A program made the translations under genes and the position numbers. The notes under the pieces are model-generated. The model searched no databases, had not been told where the DNA came from, and saw only the letters and a list, made by a program, of their open reading frames with translations. DNA of 35,425 bases from the NCBI GenBank assembly GCA_963802205.1, contig CAWDHW010000025.1:1-35425 (forward strand), read 5' to 3'. Every line of letters begins with the position of its first letter. The stretch's first letter is position 1. Source of the DNA: DYRB01 sp963802205 (GTDB lineage: Bacteria; Pseudomonadota; Gammaproteobacteria; Chromatiales; Chromatiaceae). Below, piece by piece: positions 27,938 to 35,425 of the stretch.

Positions 27938-27965
27938 AGTATATTGACCTGATTTCTTTGGTCAA
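27938..27965 (-). promoter_or_regulatory. sigma-70 promoter of cspD with palindrome
   Basis: On the minus strand TTGACC and TATACT are separated by 16 bases. The -35 region is part of a palindrome TTGACC-N10-GGTCAA (27944-27965), so a regulator could bind over the promoter. The transcript leader would be about 90 bases, consistent with a cold-shock-type leader. Confidence 0.72.
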
Positions 27966-28068
27966 ATTTCGATTGCCCCCGGACCTCCTGAAGGCACATA
28001 GCCGCCGTGCCGGTCCTCGGTGCCGGATGGCAGGACAGGCGAACGCCAAGGGTCAGGGCAGCAGGCGC

Positions 28069-28096
28069 TTGCGGGCGGAAAAATCGCCGCTATCTT
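28069..28096 (+). promoter_or_regulatory. candidate promoter of clpS-clpA
   Basis: TTGCGG (28069-28074), 16 bases, then TATCTT (28091-28096), about 70 bases before the clpS start. A moderate match to sigma-70. The rest of the 324-base cspD-clpS gap holds no gene. Confidence 0.45.
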
Positions 28097-28164
28097 AGGT
28101 CCCATGATGGGCCTGGTTAGCGGCCTAGTCTGTGACCTTCTTTTTGCGGTAAGACCCGGAACAT

Positions 28165-28488
28165 ATGAGTACCCAGGACCCCAAACAACAGCAGGACTCA
28201 GGGCTCGCCACCGAGGAGGCCAGGCCCAAGCTCAAGCGTCCGCCGTTGTTCAAGGTGCTGCTCCTGAACGATGACTACACCCCCATGGAGTTCGTGGTCC
28301 AGGTGCTGGAGACCTTCTTCGCCTTGAACCGCGACAAGGCGACGCAGATCATGCTGCACGTCCACACCCGGGGCGTGGGGGTCTGCGGCGTCTTTACCCG
28401 CGACATCGCCGAGACCAAGGTGGCCCAAGTCAACGATTACGCCAGGCACCATCAGCACCCGCTGATGTGCACCATGGAGGAGGCCTAG
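28165..28488 (+). CDS. clpS: ATP-dependent Clp protease adaptor ClpS
   Basis: ClpS delivers proteins with bulky N-terminal residues (N-degrons) to ClpAP. The 107-residue protein has a flexible basic N-tail (about 1-25), then FKVLLLNDDYTPMEFVVQVL with the substrate-pocket NDDYTPMEF, the HVHTRGVGVCGVFTRDIAET helix-turn and the end HPLMCTMEEA. The gap to clpA is 61 bases on the same strand, the classic clpSA operon. Confidence 0.96.
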   Translation: MSTQDPKQQQDSGLATEEARPKLKRPPLFKVLLLNDDYTPMEFVVQVLETFFALNRDKATQIMLHVHTRGVGVCGVFTRDIAETKVAQVNDYARHHQHPLMCTMEEA

Positions 28489-28549
28489 GTCTCCAGGCCA
28501 GAACTCACTCGCCGCATCCGTCTCAACTTCCAGTCAAGCCAAGGCCACC

Positions 28550-30808
28550 ATGCTTAGCAAAGAGCTCGAATTTTCGCTGAACCAGGCCTTCAAGGAGGCC
28601 CGCACCAAGCACCACGAGTACATGACCGTGGAACACCTGCTGCTGTCGCTGCTGGACAATCCGACGGCGGCCCGAGTGCTGCGCGCCTGCGGACTTGACT
28701 CGGATCGGCTGCGCCGGGAGGTCGGCGCCTTCATCGACGAGACCACCCCCCTGTTGCCGGCGGATGCTCACCGCGAGACCCAGCCGACACTGGGCTTCCA
28801 GCGCGTTCTGCAGCGTGCGGTCTTTCATGTGCAGTCCGCCGGCAAGAAGGAGGTCAGCGGCGCCAATGTGTTGGTGGCCCTGTTCAGCGAGCAGGACTCC
28901 CAGGCCGTCTACCTGCTCAATGCGCAGGACATCACCCGTCTGGACGTGGTCAATTTCATCTCCCACGGGATCTCCAAGGTCCCAGGTGAGAACCCGGAGG
29001 ACGAGTCCCACGGTGAGGCCGAGGAGGGGCGCGAGGGCGAGAAAGAAAGCGCCTCCCCCCTGGAGAGCTTTGCGACCAATCTCAACCTCATGGCCCAGCG
29101 CGGGCGCATCGACCCCCTCATCGGGCGGGCGCCGGAGATCGAGCGCACCCTTCAGATCCTCTGTCGGCGGCGCAAGAACAATCCGCTGTTCGTCGGCGAG
29201 GCCGGGGTCGGCAAGACGGCCATCGCCGAAGGCCTGGCCAAGAAGATCGTCGATAAGGAGGTCCCGGAGGTCCTGGCGGATGCGGTGATCTACTCCCTGG
29301 ACTTGGGCGGCCTGGTGGCGGGGACCAAGTACCGCGGCGACTTCGAGAAGCGGCTCAAGGCGGTGCTGGCCCAGTTGCGCCGCTTGCCCCATGCCATCCT
29401 GTTCATCGACGAGATCCACACCATCATCGGGGCGGGTTCCGCCTCCGGCGGGGTCATGGACGCCTCGAACCTGATCAAGCCCTTCCTCGCCTCGGGCGAA
29501 CTGCGCTGCATCGGCTCGACCACCTACCAGGAGTACCGGGGCATCTTCGAGAAGGACCGGGCCCTGGCCCGGCGCTTCCAGAAGATCGACGTCAACGAGC
29601 CCTCGGTCGAGGAGACCGTAGAGATCCTCAAGGGGCTCAAGTCCCGCTTCGAGGAGCACCACCAGGTCAGCTACACCCAACCGGCCCTGCGTGCCGCGGC
29701 GGAACTGTCGGCCAAGTACATCAACGACCGTCACCTCCCGGACAAGGCCATCGACGTCATCGACGAGGCCGGGGCCAACGTCCAGTTACGCCCGGCCGAC
29801 AAGCGTAAGAAGCGCATCGACGTGGCCGACGTGGAGTCCATCGTCGCCAAAATTGCCCGCATCCCACCCAAGCGGGTCTCTACCTCCGACACCGAGGCCC
29901 TGCGCAGCCTGGATCGGGACCTGAAGATGGTGGTCTACGGCCAGGACGAGGCCATCGATGCCCTGACCTCAGCCATCCGTATGAACCGCTCGGGCCTGGG
30001 GCAGGAGGAGAAGCCCATCGGCTCCTTCCTGTTCACTGGCCCGACCGGCGTCGGCAAGACCGAGGTCACCCGCCAGTTGGCGCGAATCCTGGGCATGGAA
30101 CTGATCCGCTTCGATATGTCCGAGTACATGGAACGCCACACGGTCTCGCGCCTGATCGGTGCCCCCCCGGGCTATGTGGGCTTCGACCAGGGCGGGCTAC
30201 TGACCGAGGAGATCAACAAGCACCCCCACGCCGTGCTGCTGCTCGACGAGATCGAGAAGGCCCACCCGGACGTTTTCAACCTGCTGTTGCAGGTCATGGA
30301 CCATGGGACCCTGACGGACAACAACGGGCGCAAGGCCGACTTCCGCAACGTGGTACTGGTGATGACCACCAACGCCGGGGCCTCGGAGACCAGCCGACGT
30401 TCTATCGGTTTCACCGAACAGGACCATGCCACCGATGGGCTGGAGGCCCTCAAGCGGTTCTTCACCCCAGAGTTCCGCAACCGCCTGGATGCCGTCGTTC
30501 AGTTCGGGTCCCTGGGGCCCGAGACCATCGCCAGCGTGGTCGACAAGTTCATCTTCGAGCTGGAGCAACAACTCATCGACAAGCGGGTGAGTCTGAGCGT
30601 GGATCAGGAGGCGCGGGCCTGGATCGCGGAGAAGGGCTACGACCCGCAGATGGGGGCCCGCCCCATGGCGCGCGTCATCCAGAACCACATCAAGAAGCCC
30701 CTGGCCAACGAGGTCCTTTTCGGGGCCCTGGCCAATGGCGGCAGTGTGCGGGTCTATGTGAAGGACGGCGCCCTAGACTTCCAGATGAGCGATCACAAGC
30801 CCCACTGA
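28550..30808 (+). CDS. clpA: Clp protease ATP-binding subunit ClpA
   Basis: ClpA unfolds substrates and threads them into ClpP. The 752-residue protein has the double Clp N-domain (MLSKELEFSLNQAFKEARTK onward), D1 with Walker A GEAGVGKTAIAEGLAKK and Walker B ILFIDEIHTIIGAG, and D2 with Walker A GPTGVGKTEVTRQLA and LLLDEIEKAHPDVFNLLLQV. The ClpP-docking IGF-type loop is present as SRRSIGFTEQD near residue 615. It lacks the middle coiled coil of ClpB, which confirms ClpA. ClpP itself is not in the window. Confidence 0.97.
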   Translation: MLSKELEFSLNQAFKEARTKHHEYMTVEHLLLSLLDNPTAARVLRACGLDSDRLRREVGAFIDETTPLLPADAHRETQPTLGFQRVLQRAVFHVQSAGKKEVSGANVLVALFSEQDSQAVYLLNAQDITRLDVVNFISHGISKVPGENPEDESHGEAEEGREGEKESASPLESFATNLNLMAQRGRIDPLIGRAPEIERTLQILCRRRKNNPLFVGEAGVGKTAIAEGLAKKIVDKEVPEVLADAVIYSLDLGGLVAGTKYRGDFEKRLKAVLAQLRRLPHAILFIDEIHTIIGAGSASGGVMDASNLIKPFLASGELRCIGSTTYQEYRGIFEKDRALARRFQKIDVNEPSVEETVEILKGLKSRFEEHHQVSYTQPALRAAAELSAKYINDRHLPDKAIDVIDEAGANVQLRPADKRKKRIDVADVESIVAKIARIPPKRVSTSDTEALRSLDRDLKMVVYGQDEAIDALTSAIRMNRSGLGQEEKPIGSFLFTGPTGVGKTEVTRQLARILGMELIRFDMSEYMERHTVSRLIGAPPGYVGFDQGGLLTEEINKHPHAVLLLDEIEKAHPDVFNLLLQVMDHGTLTDNNGRKADFRNVVLVMTTNAGASETSRRSIGFTEQDHATDGLEALKRFFTPEFRNRLDAVVQFGSLGPETIASVVDKFIFELEQQLIDKRVSLSVDQEARAWIAEKGYDPQMGARPMARVIQNHIKKPLANEVLFGALANGGSVRVYVKDGALDFQMSDHKPH

Positions 30809-30923
30809 AGGGCAAGGCCGGGCAGACCCCGGGCGCTTGGGCCGGGGCAGGAGGAAGGTCGTGGTATTGATGCCTGGGTGGGAGCCAGGCCCGGATCGAT
30901 GCCTGAGCGGCTGGGCGACGGGA

Positions 30924-31142
30924 TCAGCGAGCGCGGTACGTAATGCGACCCTTGGTCAGGTCGTAGGGAGTCAGCTCCACCGTGACCTTGTCTCCGGTCA
31001 GTATCCGGATGTAATGCTTGCGCATCTTCCCGGAGATATGGGCGGTCACCACGTGGCCGTTTTCGAGTTCCACCCGGAACACGGTATTGGGCAGGGTCTC
31101 GACAACCGTGCCTTCCATCTGGATTGCGTCTTCTTTGGACAT
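30924..31142 (-). CDS. infA: translation initiation factor IF-1
   Basis: IF-1 occupies the ribosomal A site during initiation. The 72-residue S1-like OB fold is complete: MSKEDAIQMEGTVVETLPNT, then FRVELENGHVVTAHISGKMR, KHYIRILTGDKVTVELTPYD and LTKGRITYRAR. It is convergent with clpA across a 115-base GC-rich gap. The order clpS-clpA-infA is the same as in E. coli. Confidence 0.98.
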   Translation of the reverse strand: MSKEDAIQMEGTVVETLPNTVFRVELENGHVVTAHISGKMRKHYIRILTGDKVTVELTPYDLTKGRITYRAR

Positions 31143-31339
31143 GGACTGCCGACTTAAGTTTGCGAGGGATGCGGATCTTAAAGCCGCGCAAGTCTAGCAC
31201 AGACCCCCACCGACGTTTCCACCCTCTGCGCGGCCACTCCAGCACCGAAGGACCCGAGGGTGCGGGTTTGCCCAACATCCGGGGCCGAGGACTGGCACCG
31301 CTCCCAAGTGCGCCAAAGCCGCTCCGCATCGCCAAAAGT

Positions 31340-31425
31340 TGGCTACACAGTGGCCACACAACCGCCATGCAAAACAAAATGGCCTGCGGTTTATCACCGT
31401 AAGCCCTTGCCTATGGTAGCGTGGG
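31340..31425. repeat. left copy of attachment-like sequence (terminator stem plus trace of tRNA end)
   Basis: A 25-base sequence at 31385-31409 (TGCGGTTTATCACCG, then TAAGCCCTTG) is repeated exactly at 31967-31991. After the 31385 copy comes TGGTAGCG, which equals the 3' end of the tRNA fragment at 31999 (CGCTACCA on the other strand). TGGCTACACAGTGG (31340-31353) and ATGCAAAACAAAATG (31367-31381) also recur in front of the integrase (32175 and 32102). This looks like an attachment-site scar. Confidence 0.65.
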
Positions 31426-31487
31426 TGCGCTTCGTCCATTGTCCGCGTTGGTAGAGCTTCCTTTATAGCGCCATGTTCGGAACCCTG

Positions 31488-31799
31488 ATGACTTTGAAAA
31501 CGATGATACTGGCGTCGGCTCTGGCCTGCGCGATTTTGGCCGGCGCACCCGTCGCCGCGGATGGCGCTGCCGGAGATTGGCCAGGCCCAGGAGCAGATAC
31601 AGGCCGAGGCTGGCACCAGGGCGGGGACGGCACCTGGCGGGGCACTGGAAAGAATTTCGGGCGCGGCTATCGACGCGGCGGGGCCGGAAATTGGGCCGGG
31701 ACCGGAAAGGACTTTGGCCGCGGTTGGCGTAAGGACGGGTCTGGCAACTGGCATGGCACGGGCAGGAACTTCGGGCAGGGGTGGCGGCGGACGCCTTGA
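31488..31799 (+). CDS. small secreted protein with four 19-residue Gly/Trp repeats
   Basis: A 103-residue product (108 if started at 31473) with a signal peptide MTLKTMILASALACAILAGA, cleavage near VAA-DGA. The mature part is almost entirely four tandem 19-residue repeats with the plan xGxWxGTGxxFGRGWRxxG: AGDWPGPGADTGRGWHQGG, DGTWRGTGKNFGRGYRRGG, AGNWAGTGKDFGRGWRKDG and SGNWHGTGRNFGQGWRRTP. No family is recognised. Basic, aromatic, glycine-rich repeats suggest a surface or RNA/polysaccharide-binding protein, but this is guesswork. The start 31488 has GGA upstream. It lies between two copies of an attachment-like sequence and is followed by a terminator. Confidence 0.6.
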   Translation: MTLKTMILASALACAILAGAPVAADGAAGDWPGPGADTGRGWHQGGDGTWRGTGKNFGRGYRRGGAGNWAGTGKDFGRGWRKDGSGNWHGTGRNFGQGWRRTP

Positions 31800-31961
31800 C
31801 TGACAGGCCACATGGGAGGGCGGATCGCCAGGTCGGGCATCCGCCCTTGTATCTACGGGACGCGGGCGGTGTTTACCGTCGCAAACCATCTGTCGCGCTA
31901 CACCCCGCATTGCCCGAAAATGCCTACACCAGCGCCTACACGGGTTCCAGAATACGAAAAG

Positions 31962-31998
31962 GGGCTTGCGGTTTATCACCGTAAGCCCTTGTTTTTTC
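31962..31998. terminator. bidirectional terminator shared by the repeat-protein gene and the tRNA fragment
   Basis: GGGCTTGCGGT (31962-31972) pairs with ACCGTAAGCCC (31978-31988) over 11 bases (one G-T) around TTATC, followed by TTGTTTTTT on the plus strand. On the minus strand, after the tRNA 3' end, the same stem is followed by CTTTT. A second copy of the stem lies at 31382-31407. Confidence 0.82.
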
Positions 31999-32052
<54 letters not shown>

Positions 32053-32209
32053 CTAGGCATTTTTCGGCGTTTATCAGCGTTTCACCATGTACAGATTTGC
32101 AATGCAAAACAATATGTTAGCAATGTTTCCGAGTTACCAGAAGGTTGATCCGCGTTAGCCTGTGTTGCATAATCTGGCTACACAGTGGCTACATGGAAAC
32201 CTTCTGGTC

Positions 32210-33540
32210 ATGGCGAAAGAGAAACTGACGGCCGGGCGCGTGCGGGATTTCGCGCTGCGCGACGGGCAACAGCAATCCTTTCTTTGGGACACCGACGCCC
32301 CCGGGTTGGCGGTGCGCGCCACCCGCGGCGCCAAGGCGTACATCTTCGAGGCCCGGCTGAACGGGGCCAAGCTGCGTGTCACTATCGGCGACGTGCGCGG
32401 CTGGGGGATCGACCAAGCCCGCACTGAAGCCCGGCGCCTGTTGACCCTAGTTGACCAAGGGACCGACCCCCGCACCGACAAGGCGGAGAAGATCGCCGCC
32501 ACCGAGGCCAAGCGCACCGAGGCCCACCGCCAGGACGCCACCGTTGCCGAGGCATGGGCAATCTATCTAGAGGACCGCCGCCCGCACTGGGGCGAGCGGT
32601 ATTACATGGACCATCGGCACCTCGCCCGCCCTGGCGGCGAGGCTAAGCGGCGCGGTTCGGGGATGACAACCCCTGGCCCCCTGGCCCCCCTGATGCCCCT
32701 CAAGCTGTCCGACATAACCCCCGAACGGGTGCGGGGCTGGTTGCAACCCGAGGCCGGGACCCGGGCCACCCAGGCCCGGCAAGCCTTCGGTGCCTTCCGC
32801 ACCTTCCTCGCCTGGTGCGAGGACCGACCCGGACTACCAGGGGCTAGCCGCCCCGGACGCCTGCACGACCCGCATTGCCCGCCAAGAGTTACCCAAGAAG
32901 GCCGCCAAGGACGACGTGTTGCAGCGCGAGCAGTTATCCGCCTGGTTCGCCGCCGTGCAGCGCATTGGAAACCCCGTGATCGGCACCTACCTGCAAGCCC
33001 TGCTCCTGACCGGCGCCCGTCGCGAGGAGCTGGGGACCCTGACCTGGGAGCACCTGGATTTCCAATGGTCAAGCCTGACCATCCGCGACAAGGTGGAGGG
33101 CGAACGTACCATCCCGCTGACCCCCTACGTCGCGGCCCTGTTGTTCGCCCTACCCCGCCGCAACCAGTGGGTGTTCAGCAGCCCCGCCGCCGCAAGCGGA
33201 CGGCTGCAAGAGCCGCGCATCGCCCACAACCGCGCCCTGACCGCTGCCGGACTGCCGCCCCTGACCCTGCACGGGCTGCGCCGATCCTTCGGCACGCTAT
33301 CGCGAGTGGGTCGAGATGCCCACCGGCGTCGTCGCCCAAGTCATGGGCCACAAGCCGAGCGCGACCGCGGAAAAGCACTACCGCCGCCGCCCCTTGGACC
33401 TGCTGCGCCAGTGGCACACCAAACTGGAGGGCTGGATTCTGGCCGAGGCAGGAATCGCTGCAGCCAGCCTCGGAACACCCCGCCCAGGGGTTACGCCGGG
33501 TGAAATAGCCCGCAGTCGTACCAAAGACGAGGTCGGCTAA
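32210..33540 (+). pseudogene. P4-type tyrosine integrase, two frameshifts
   Basis: Across three frames it gives a ~440-residue integrase of the P4/DUF4102 group. The N-terminal arm-binding domain is RVRDFALRDGQQQSFLWDTD, then APGLAVRATRGAKAYIFEAR; the core-binding part is AFGAFRTFLAWCED; the catalytic core has the first Arg in LTGARREELGTLTWEHLDF, HGLRRSF, the His in QVMGHKPSATAEKHY and the Tyr in KHYRRRPL. An extra C near 32826 and another near 33303 break the frame; removing each restores EDDPDYQGLAAPDAC and LSEWVEMPTGVVAQV. Every catalytic residue survives in pieces, so inactivation is probably recent. It sits 150 bases from the tRNA-fMet fragment, its likely target. Confidence 0.88.
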
Positions 33541-33608
33541 TGGCCCGGACCCGACTGTGCCCCAAGGCGGATGCGAAATTTCTGGGCACTCCACCTAACA
33601 TACGCGCC

Positions 33609-33706
33609 CGCCGCTTTCTGCACACCCTCATGAAGGAGCCCAGAAGACCTCACAACGGGCCATTGAGACCGCCCACACCCGCCAGCGGAGAATGAGCGAT
33701 GACTGA
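33609..33706 (+). pseudogene. C-terminal remnant of a Gp49/HigB-like (RelE-type) toxin
   Basis: RRFLHTLMK in one frame continues, after a one-base loss near 33632, as AQKTSQRAIETAHTRQRRMS in another and stops at 33704-33706. The K-QKTP-R-I--A--R tail is characteristic of phage-derived Gp49-like toxins. Its end overlaps the antitoxin start at 33699, the usual toxin-first order for this type. The N-terminal two thirds are gone. Confidence 0.55.
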
Positions 33707-33985
33707 TCTTGCCAAACCAAAGGACCACCTCCTGGAAGACCCGGACACCCACGAGGAGTATAAGGCCCAGGCCCCCGAGTTCACCGTGGCGCACGAACTG
33801 ATCGCAGCCCGCACCCCGGGCGGGGTTGAGCCAGGCCGAGATTGCCGAGCGGATGGGCACCTCCCAGTCCACTGTCGCACGACTGGAGAGCCGGCGGACC
33901 CCGCCCAGCATGCGCAACCCTAGGCCACTACGCGAGGGCCACCAGGTCGCGGGCAATGGTCAATACAGTGGCCCACCAACTAAGA
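33699..33985 (+). pseudogene. XRE-family antitoxin, two frameshifts
   Basis: MTDLAKPKDHLLEDPDTHEE, then FTVAHELIAARTRAGLSQAE, IAERMGTSQSTVARLES and TLGHYARAT make a HigA/XRE-type helix-turn-helix antitoxin when an extra C (near 33819) and an extra A (near 33914) are removed. The recognition helix SQSTVARLES is intact. Partner of the broken toxin just upstream; neither can be made as sequenced. Confidence 0.75.
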
Positions 33986-34131
33986 AAGCGTCTAGGACAA
34001 TCAAGATTACCGCCGCGACTGCGCTGGTCGGCAGCCCTATTTGTCGCGCCAAGGCCAACAGGCCGAAAACAGGGGCACCCTTACCCGGCTGGCGCGACGC
34101 CTGTTCCTAGGGTGCGTGAAAGGGTTGCGCT

Positions 34132-34635
34132 ATGAACGTCATCATTACCATTCACGGCCGCGAGGCTATCCCGGTCCGCGCACTTCCTTACGTGTCGCCG
34201 TCCTCGTTGGACCCCCTGTCTCCCCTGCGGGTAGCGCGCGATCTGGCGGAGCCGCGCGACGGCCCTTTTGAACATGAATCGCCAGATGTGAATATGCGAG
34301 TCTTGACCGGCTTGCAAGCCTATCTATTGAACGATACCGAAGAGTCAGTTCCAATCCTGCCGGGACGCTGGGACAGCTTCGTTGCCGATATCGAAGCAAT
34401 GGAGGATGACGAACGCCCCTTCGACCCCAGCTACCGGGATCAAATAGACCTCCTCCCATCACAAGTATTTGTGTGGAAGCACGAATTCGAGGAGGCACTC
34501 AAGGACTACAAGAACGGCTTTCGCAGAGTGAGCTACGAGCCGTTCATCCAGGGAAAAATGTGCGGGGTAGTCATGGAAGGGTTCGAGGAAACGGCGCGAC
34601 TGCACGGCACCCCAATGCGTAGGAATGAAGAGTAA
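34132..34635 (+). CDS. hypothetical protein with conserved N-terminal block found in mobile islands
   Basis: A 167-residue protein, not assigned to a named family. The start MNVIITIHGREAIPVRALPY and the later LLPSQVFVWKHEFEEALKDY resemble proteins I recall from integrative elements next to XRE genes, but their function is unknown. The middle (25-70) looks less conserved. AAAGGG lies about ten bases before the ATG. The stop is only two bases before the left end of an IS3 element (34638), so the true C-terminus may have been cut and replaced by a chance stop. Acidic, with no signal peptide or membrane segment. Confidence 0.55.
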   Translation: MNVIITIHGREAIPVRALPYVSPSSLDPLSPLRVARDLAEPRDGPFEHESPDVNMRVLTGLQAYLLNDTEESVPILPGRWDSFVADIEAMEDDERPFDPSYRDQIDLLPSQVFVWKHEFEEALKDYKNGFRRVSYEPFIQGKMCGVVMEGFEETARLHGTPMRRNEE

Positions 34636-34637
34636 AG

Positions 34638-34978
34638 TGGACCCCGAAAACCGGACAGTAGTTTAAGCTTGCCGCCTGAGCGAAAGGGGCAGAGTGCTAT
34701 GGGTGAATCCAAGCGCAAGACCTACACGGCGGCGTTCAAGGCCAAGGTGGGGCTGGAGGCGATCCGCGGGGTCAAGACGGTCAACGAGATCGGTCAGGAC
34801 TATGGGGTTCATCCGGCCCAGGTGGGGCAGTGGAAGAAGGAGATTTTGGAGCAGGCCGGGACCCTGTTCGAGAAGAAGCGGGGGCCGAAGCAGGTGGACG
34901 GCCCGGGCGAGCCGGATCGCCTGTATGGGGAGATCGGGCGGCTGAAGGTGGAACTGGACTGGCTGAAAAAAACCCTCC
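34638..34978 (+). mobile_element. IS3-family insertion sequence, left part only
   Basis: The left terminal repeat begins TGGACCCCGAAAACCGGACA (34638-34657), typical of IS3-family ends with TG at the tip. orfA follows from 34699 and homology ends near the A7 run at 34965-34971. orfB and the right end are absent; the next sequence belongs to an IS110-type element. Confidence 0.75.
34699..34978 (+). CDS. IS3-family transposase OrfA (3' truncated)
   Basis: MGESKRKTYTAAFKAKVGLE, then AIRGVKTVNEIGQDYGVHPA and QVGQWKKEILEQAGTLFEKK form the HTH_Tnp_1 domain that binds the element ends. LYGEIGRLKVELDWLKK is the leucine-zipper end. An A7 run follows WL, the place where IS3 elements use a -1 ribosomal slip to make OrfAB; here the downstream orfB is missing. 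The frame stays open to the window end by chance, joining this fragment to the next element. Confidence 0.85.
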
Positions 34979-34999
34979 TCCGGGGCGCGCCCCGCACCT

Positions 35000-35217
35000 G
35001 TAGGCGCAGAAACTCGTTCGGGCGGGCCAAGGTCGTAGGATCGCCGAGAGCAGAGGCCGTCTACTTTTTGGTGGCGTGCGACCCCGGGAAAAAAACTTGG
35101 CCTGGGGACCGTTGCGAATTTGCGTGTGGTGACGCCACGCGGGCGATCCCGATTAGGAAAGTGCTCGATCTCGCCGTCCCCGCTCTCGGCTCCCTTGACC
35201 GACCCGAGAGGCAGACC
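35000..35217 (+). ncRNA. candidate IS110 bridge-RNA region
   Basis: The non-coding leader of IS110 elements encodes a bridge RNA with target-binding and donor-binding loops. This stretch contains stable inverted pairs such as GCGTG/CACGC (around 35122-35140) and CTCTCGG/CCGAGAG (around 35184-35213), with looped sequences between. The loops cannot be assigned without the right end and the target site. Inference from family knowledge only. Confidence 0.25.
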
Positions 35218-35425
35218 GTGGAAGCTTTCGAATCAAGAAAACGTCGTCGCCGAGCGCGACTGTCCGCCGTTAACGCCCATGCCGCCGGCATCGACGTGGG
35301 CGCCGGTTTATGTCGTCGCCGTCGCGCCGGAGTGCGACGACGCGCCGGTGCGTACCTTCCGAAGCTTTACCGGCGATCTGCATCGCCTGGCCGATTGGCT
35401 CCTCGCCTGTCGGATCGAGACCGTC
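35218..35425 (+). pseudogene. IS110-family transposase, 5' part, one frameshift, truncated by window end
   Basis: From GTG 35218 it reads VEAFESRKRRRRARLSAVNA then HAAGIDVGA, where the Asp of GIDVGA is the first acidic residue of the RuvC-like DEDD site. An extra base near 35306 shifts the frame, after which VVAVAPECDDAPVRTFRSFT and GDLHRLADWLLACRIETV continue the family sequence. The serine-containing Tnp domain lies beyond the window. As read, the protein is broken. Confidence 0.75.

Larger units (their letters stand above)
34979..35425 (+). mobile_element. IS110-family element, left part (runs off the window)
   Basis: After the IS3 homology ends, about 240 bases of non-coding sequence precede a GTG-started IS110-type transposase. 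IS110 elements lack terminal inverted repeats and carry a long leader, as here. The exact left boundary cannot be fixed from one copy. Confidence 0.6.

Noticed and set aside
34699..35425. Single large novel protein from 34699 to the window end
   Set aside because: The frame is open only by chance; the first ~90 residues are IS3 OrfA, the middle is non-coding IS110 leader and the end is the IS110 transposase start.

Overview
The window looks like a high-GC gammaproteobacterial chromosome, most likely from Chromatiales (purple sulfur bacterial relatives). The evidence is RNase T (a gammaproteobacterial exonuclease), the cspD-clpS-clpA-infA neighbourhood familiar from E. coli, an ahcY gene under a SAH riboswitch, and many dispersed palindromic repeats. 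The family assignment is inference; no rRNA or photosynthesis gene is present to prove it.

Layout. (1) 1-5533 is a decayed defence and mobile region. It holds the end of a probable type I methylase gene (hsdM), a broken Y1 (IS200/RAYT-like) transposase, large REPIN-like palindromes made of small AAC-loop hairpins, three copies of the hsdS 5' end followed by a shattered full-length hsdS, a frameshifted DUF429-like gene, a 67-residue scrap of the Wadjet subunit JetD, and an intact Phd/ParE-type toxin-antitoxin pair. (2) 5854-18012 is housekeeping and envelope metabolism: hemH, a DUF971 gene, ampD, nadC, a Tat-exported amidinotransferase, a TakP-like TRAP binding protein, a TraB/GumN protein, rnt, grxD, sodB, hemP behind a possible Fur site, a secreted tandem-thioredoxin protein, a type III restriction gene scrap and a secreted 14-cysteine protein of unknown function. 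(3) 18351-22101 is the SAM cycle: metK, a long REP hairpin, a SAH riboswitch, ahcY and metF. (4) 22102-31142 holds a 0.65-kb gap with an orphan strong terminator, a SWIM-SNF2 helicase, icd, cspD, clpS, clpA and infA. (5) 31143-35425 is a second accessory region: duplicated terminator/tRNA-end sequences, a small secreted protein made of four 19-residue Gly/Trp repeats, the 3' half of an initiator tRNA gene, a broken P4-type integrase, a broken Gp49-like/XRE toxin-antitoxin pair, an unknown ORF, and an IS3 fragment interrupted by an IS110-family element that runs off the window.

How it works together. The core blocks are intact and coherent. MetK makes SAM, AhcY removes the SAH left by methylation and is switched on by SAH itself, and MetF supplies methyl groups. 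ClpS and ClpA form the N-degron adaptor and unfoldase. HemH, HemP, SodB and GrxD concern iron, heme and oxidative balance. The accessory genes at both ends carry repeated frameshifts, many of them single extra bases, while none of the core genes do. This argues for real decay of mobile and defence genes rather than uniformly poor sequence.

No complete new defence system is visible. The most interesting items are the REPIN-like repeats that end exactly at start codons, the 14-Cys and Gly/Trp-repeat secreted proteins, the orphan terminator that may end an unannotated small RNA, the tRNA-fMet attachment scar, and the possible IS110 bridge-RNA region.
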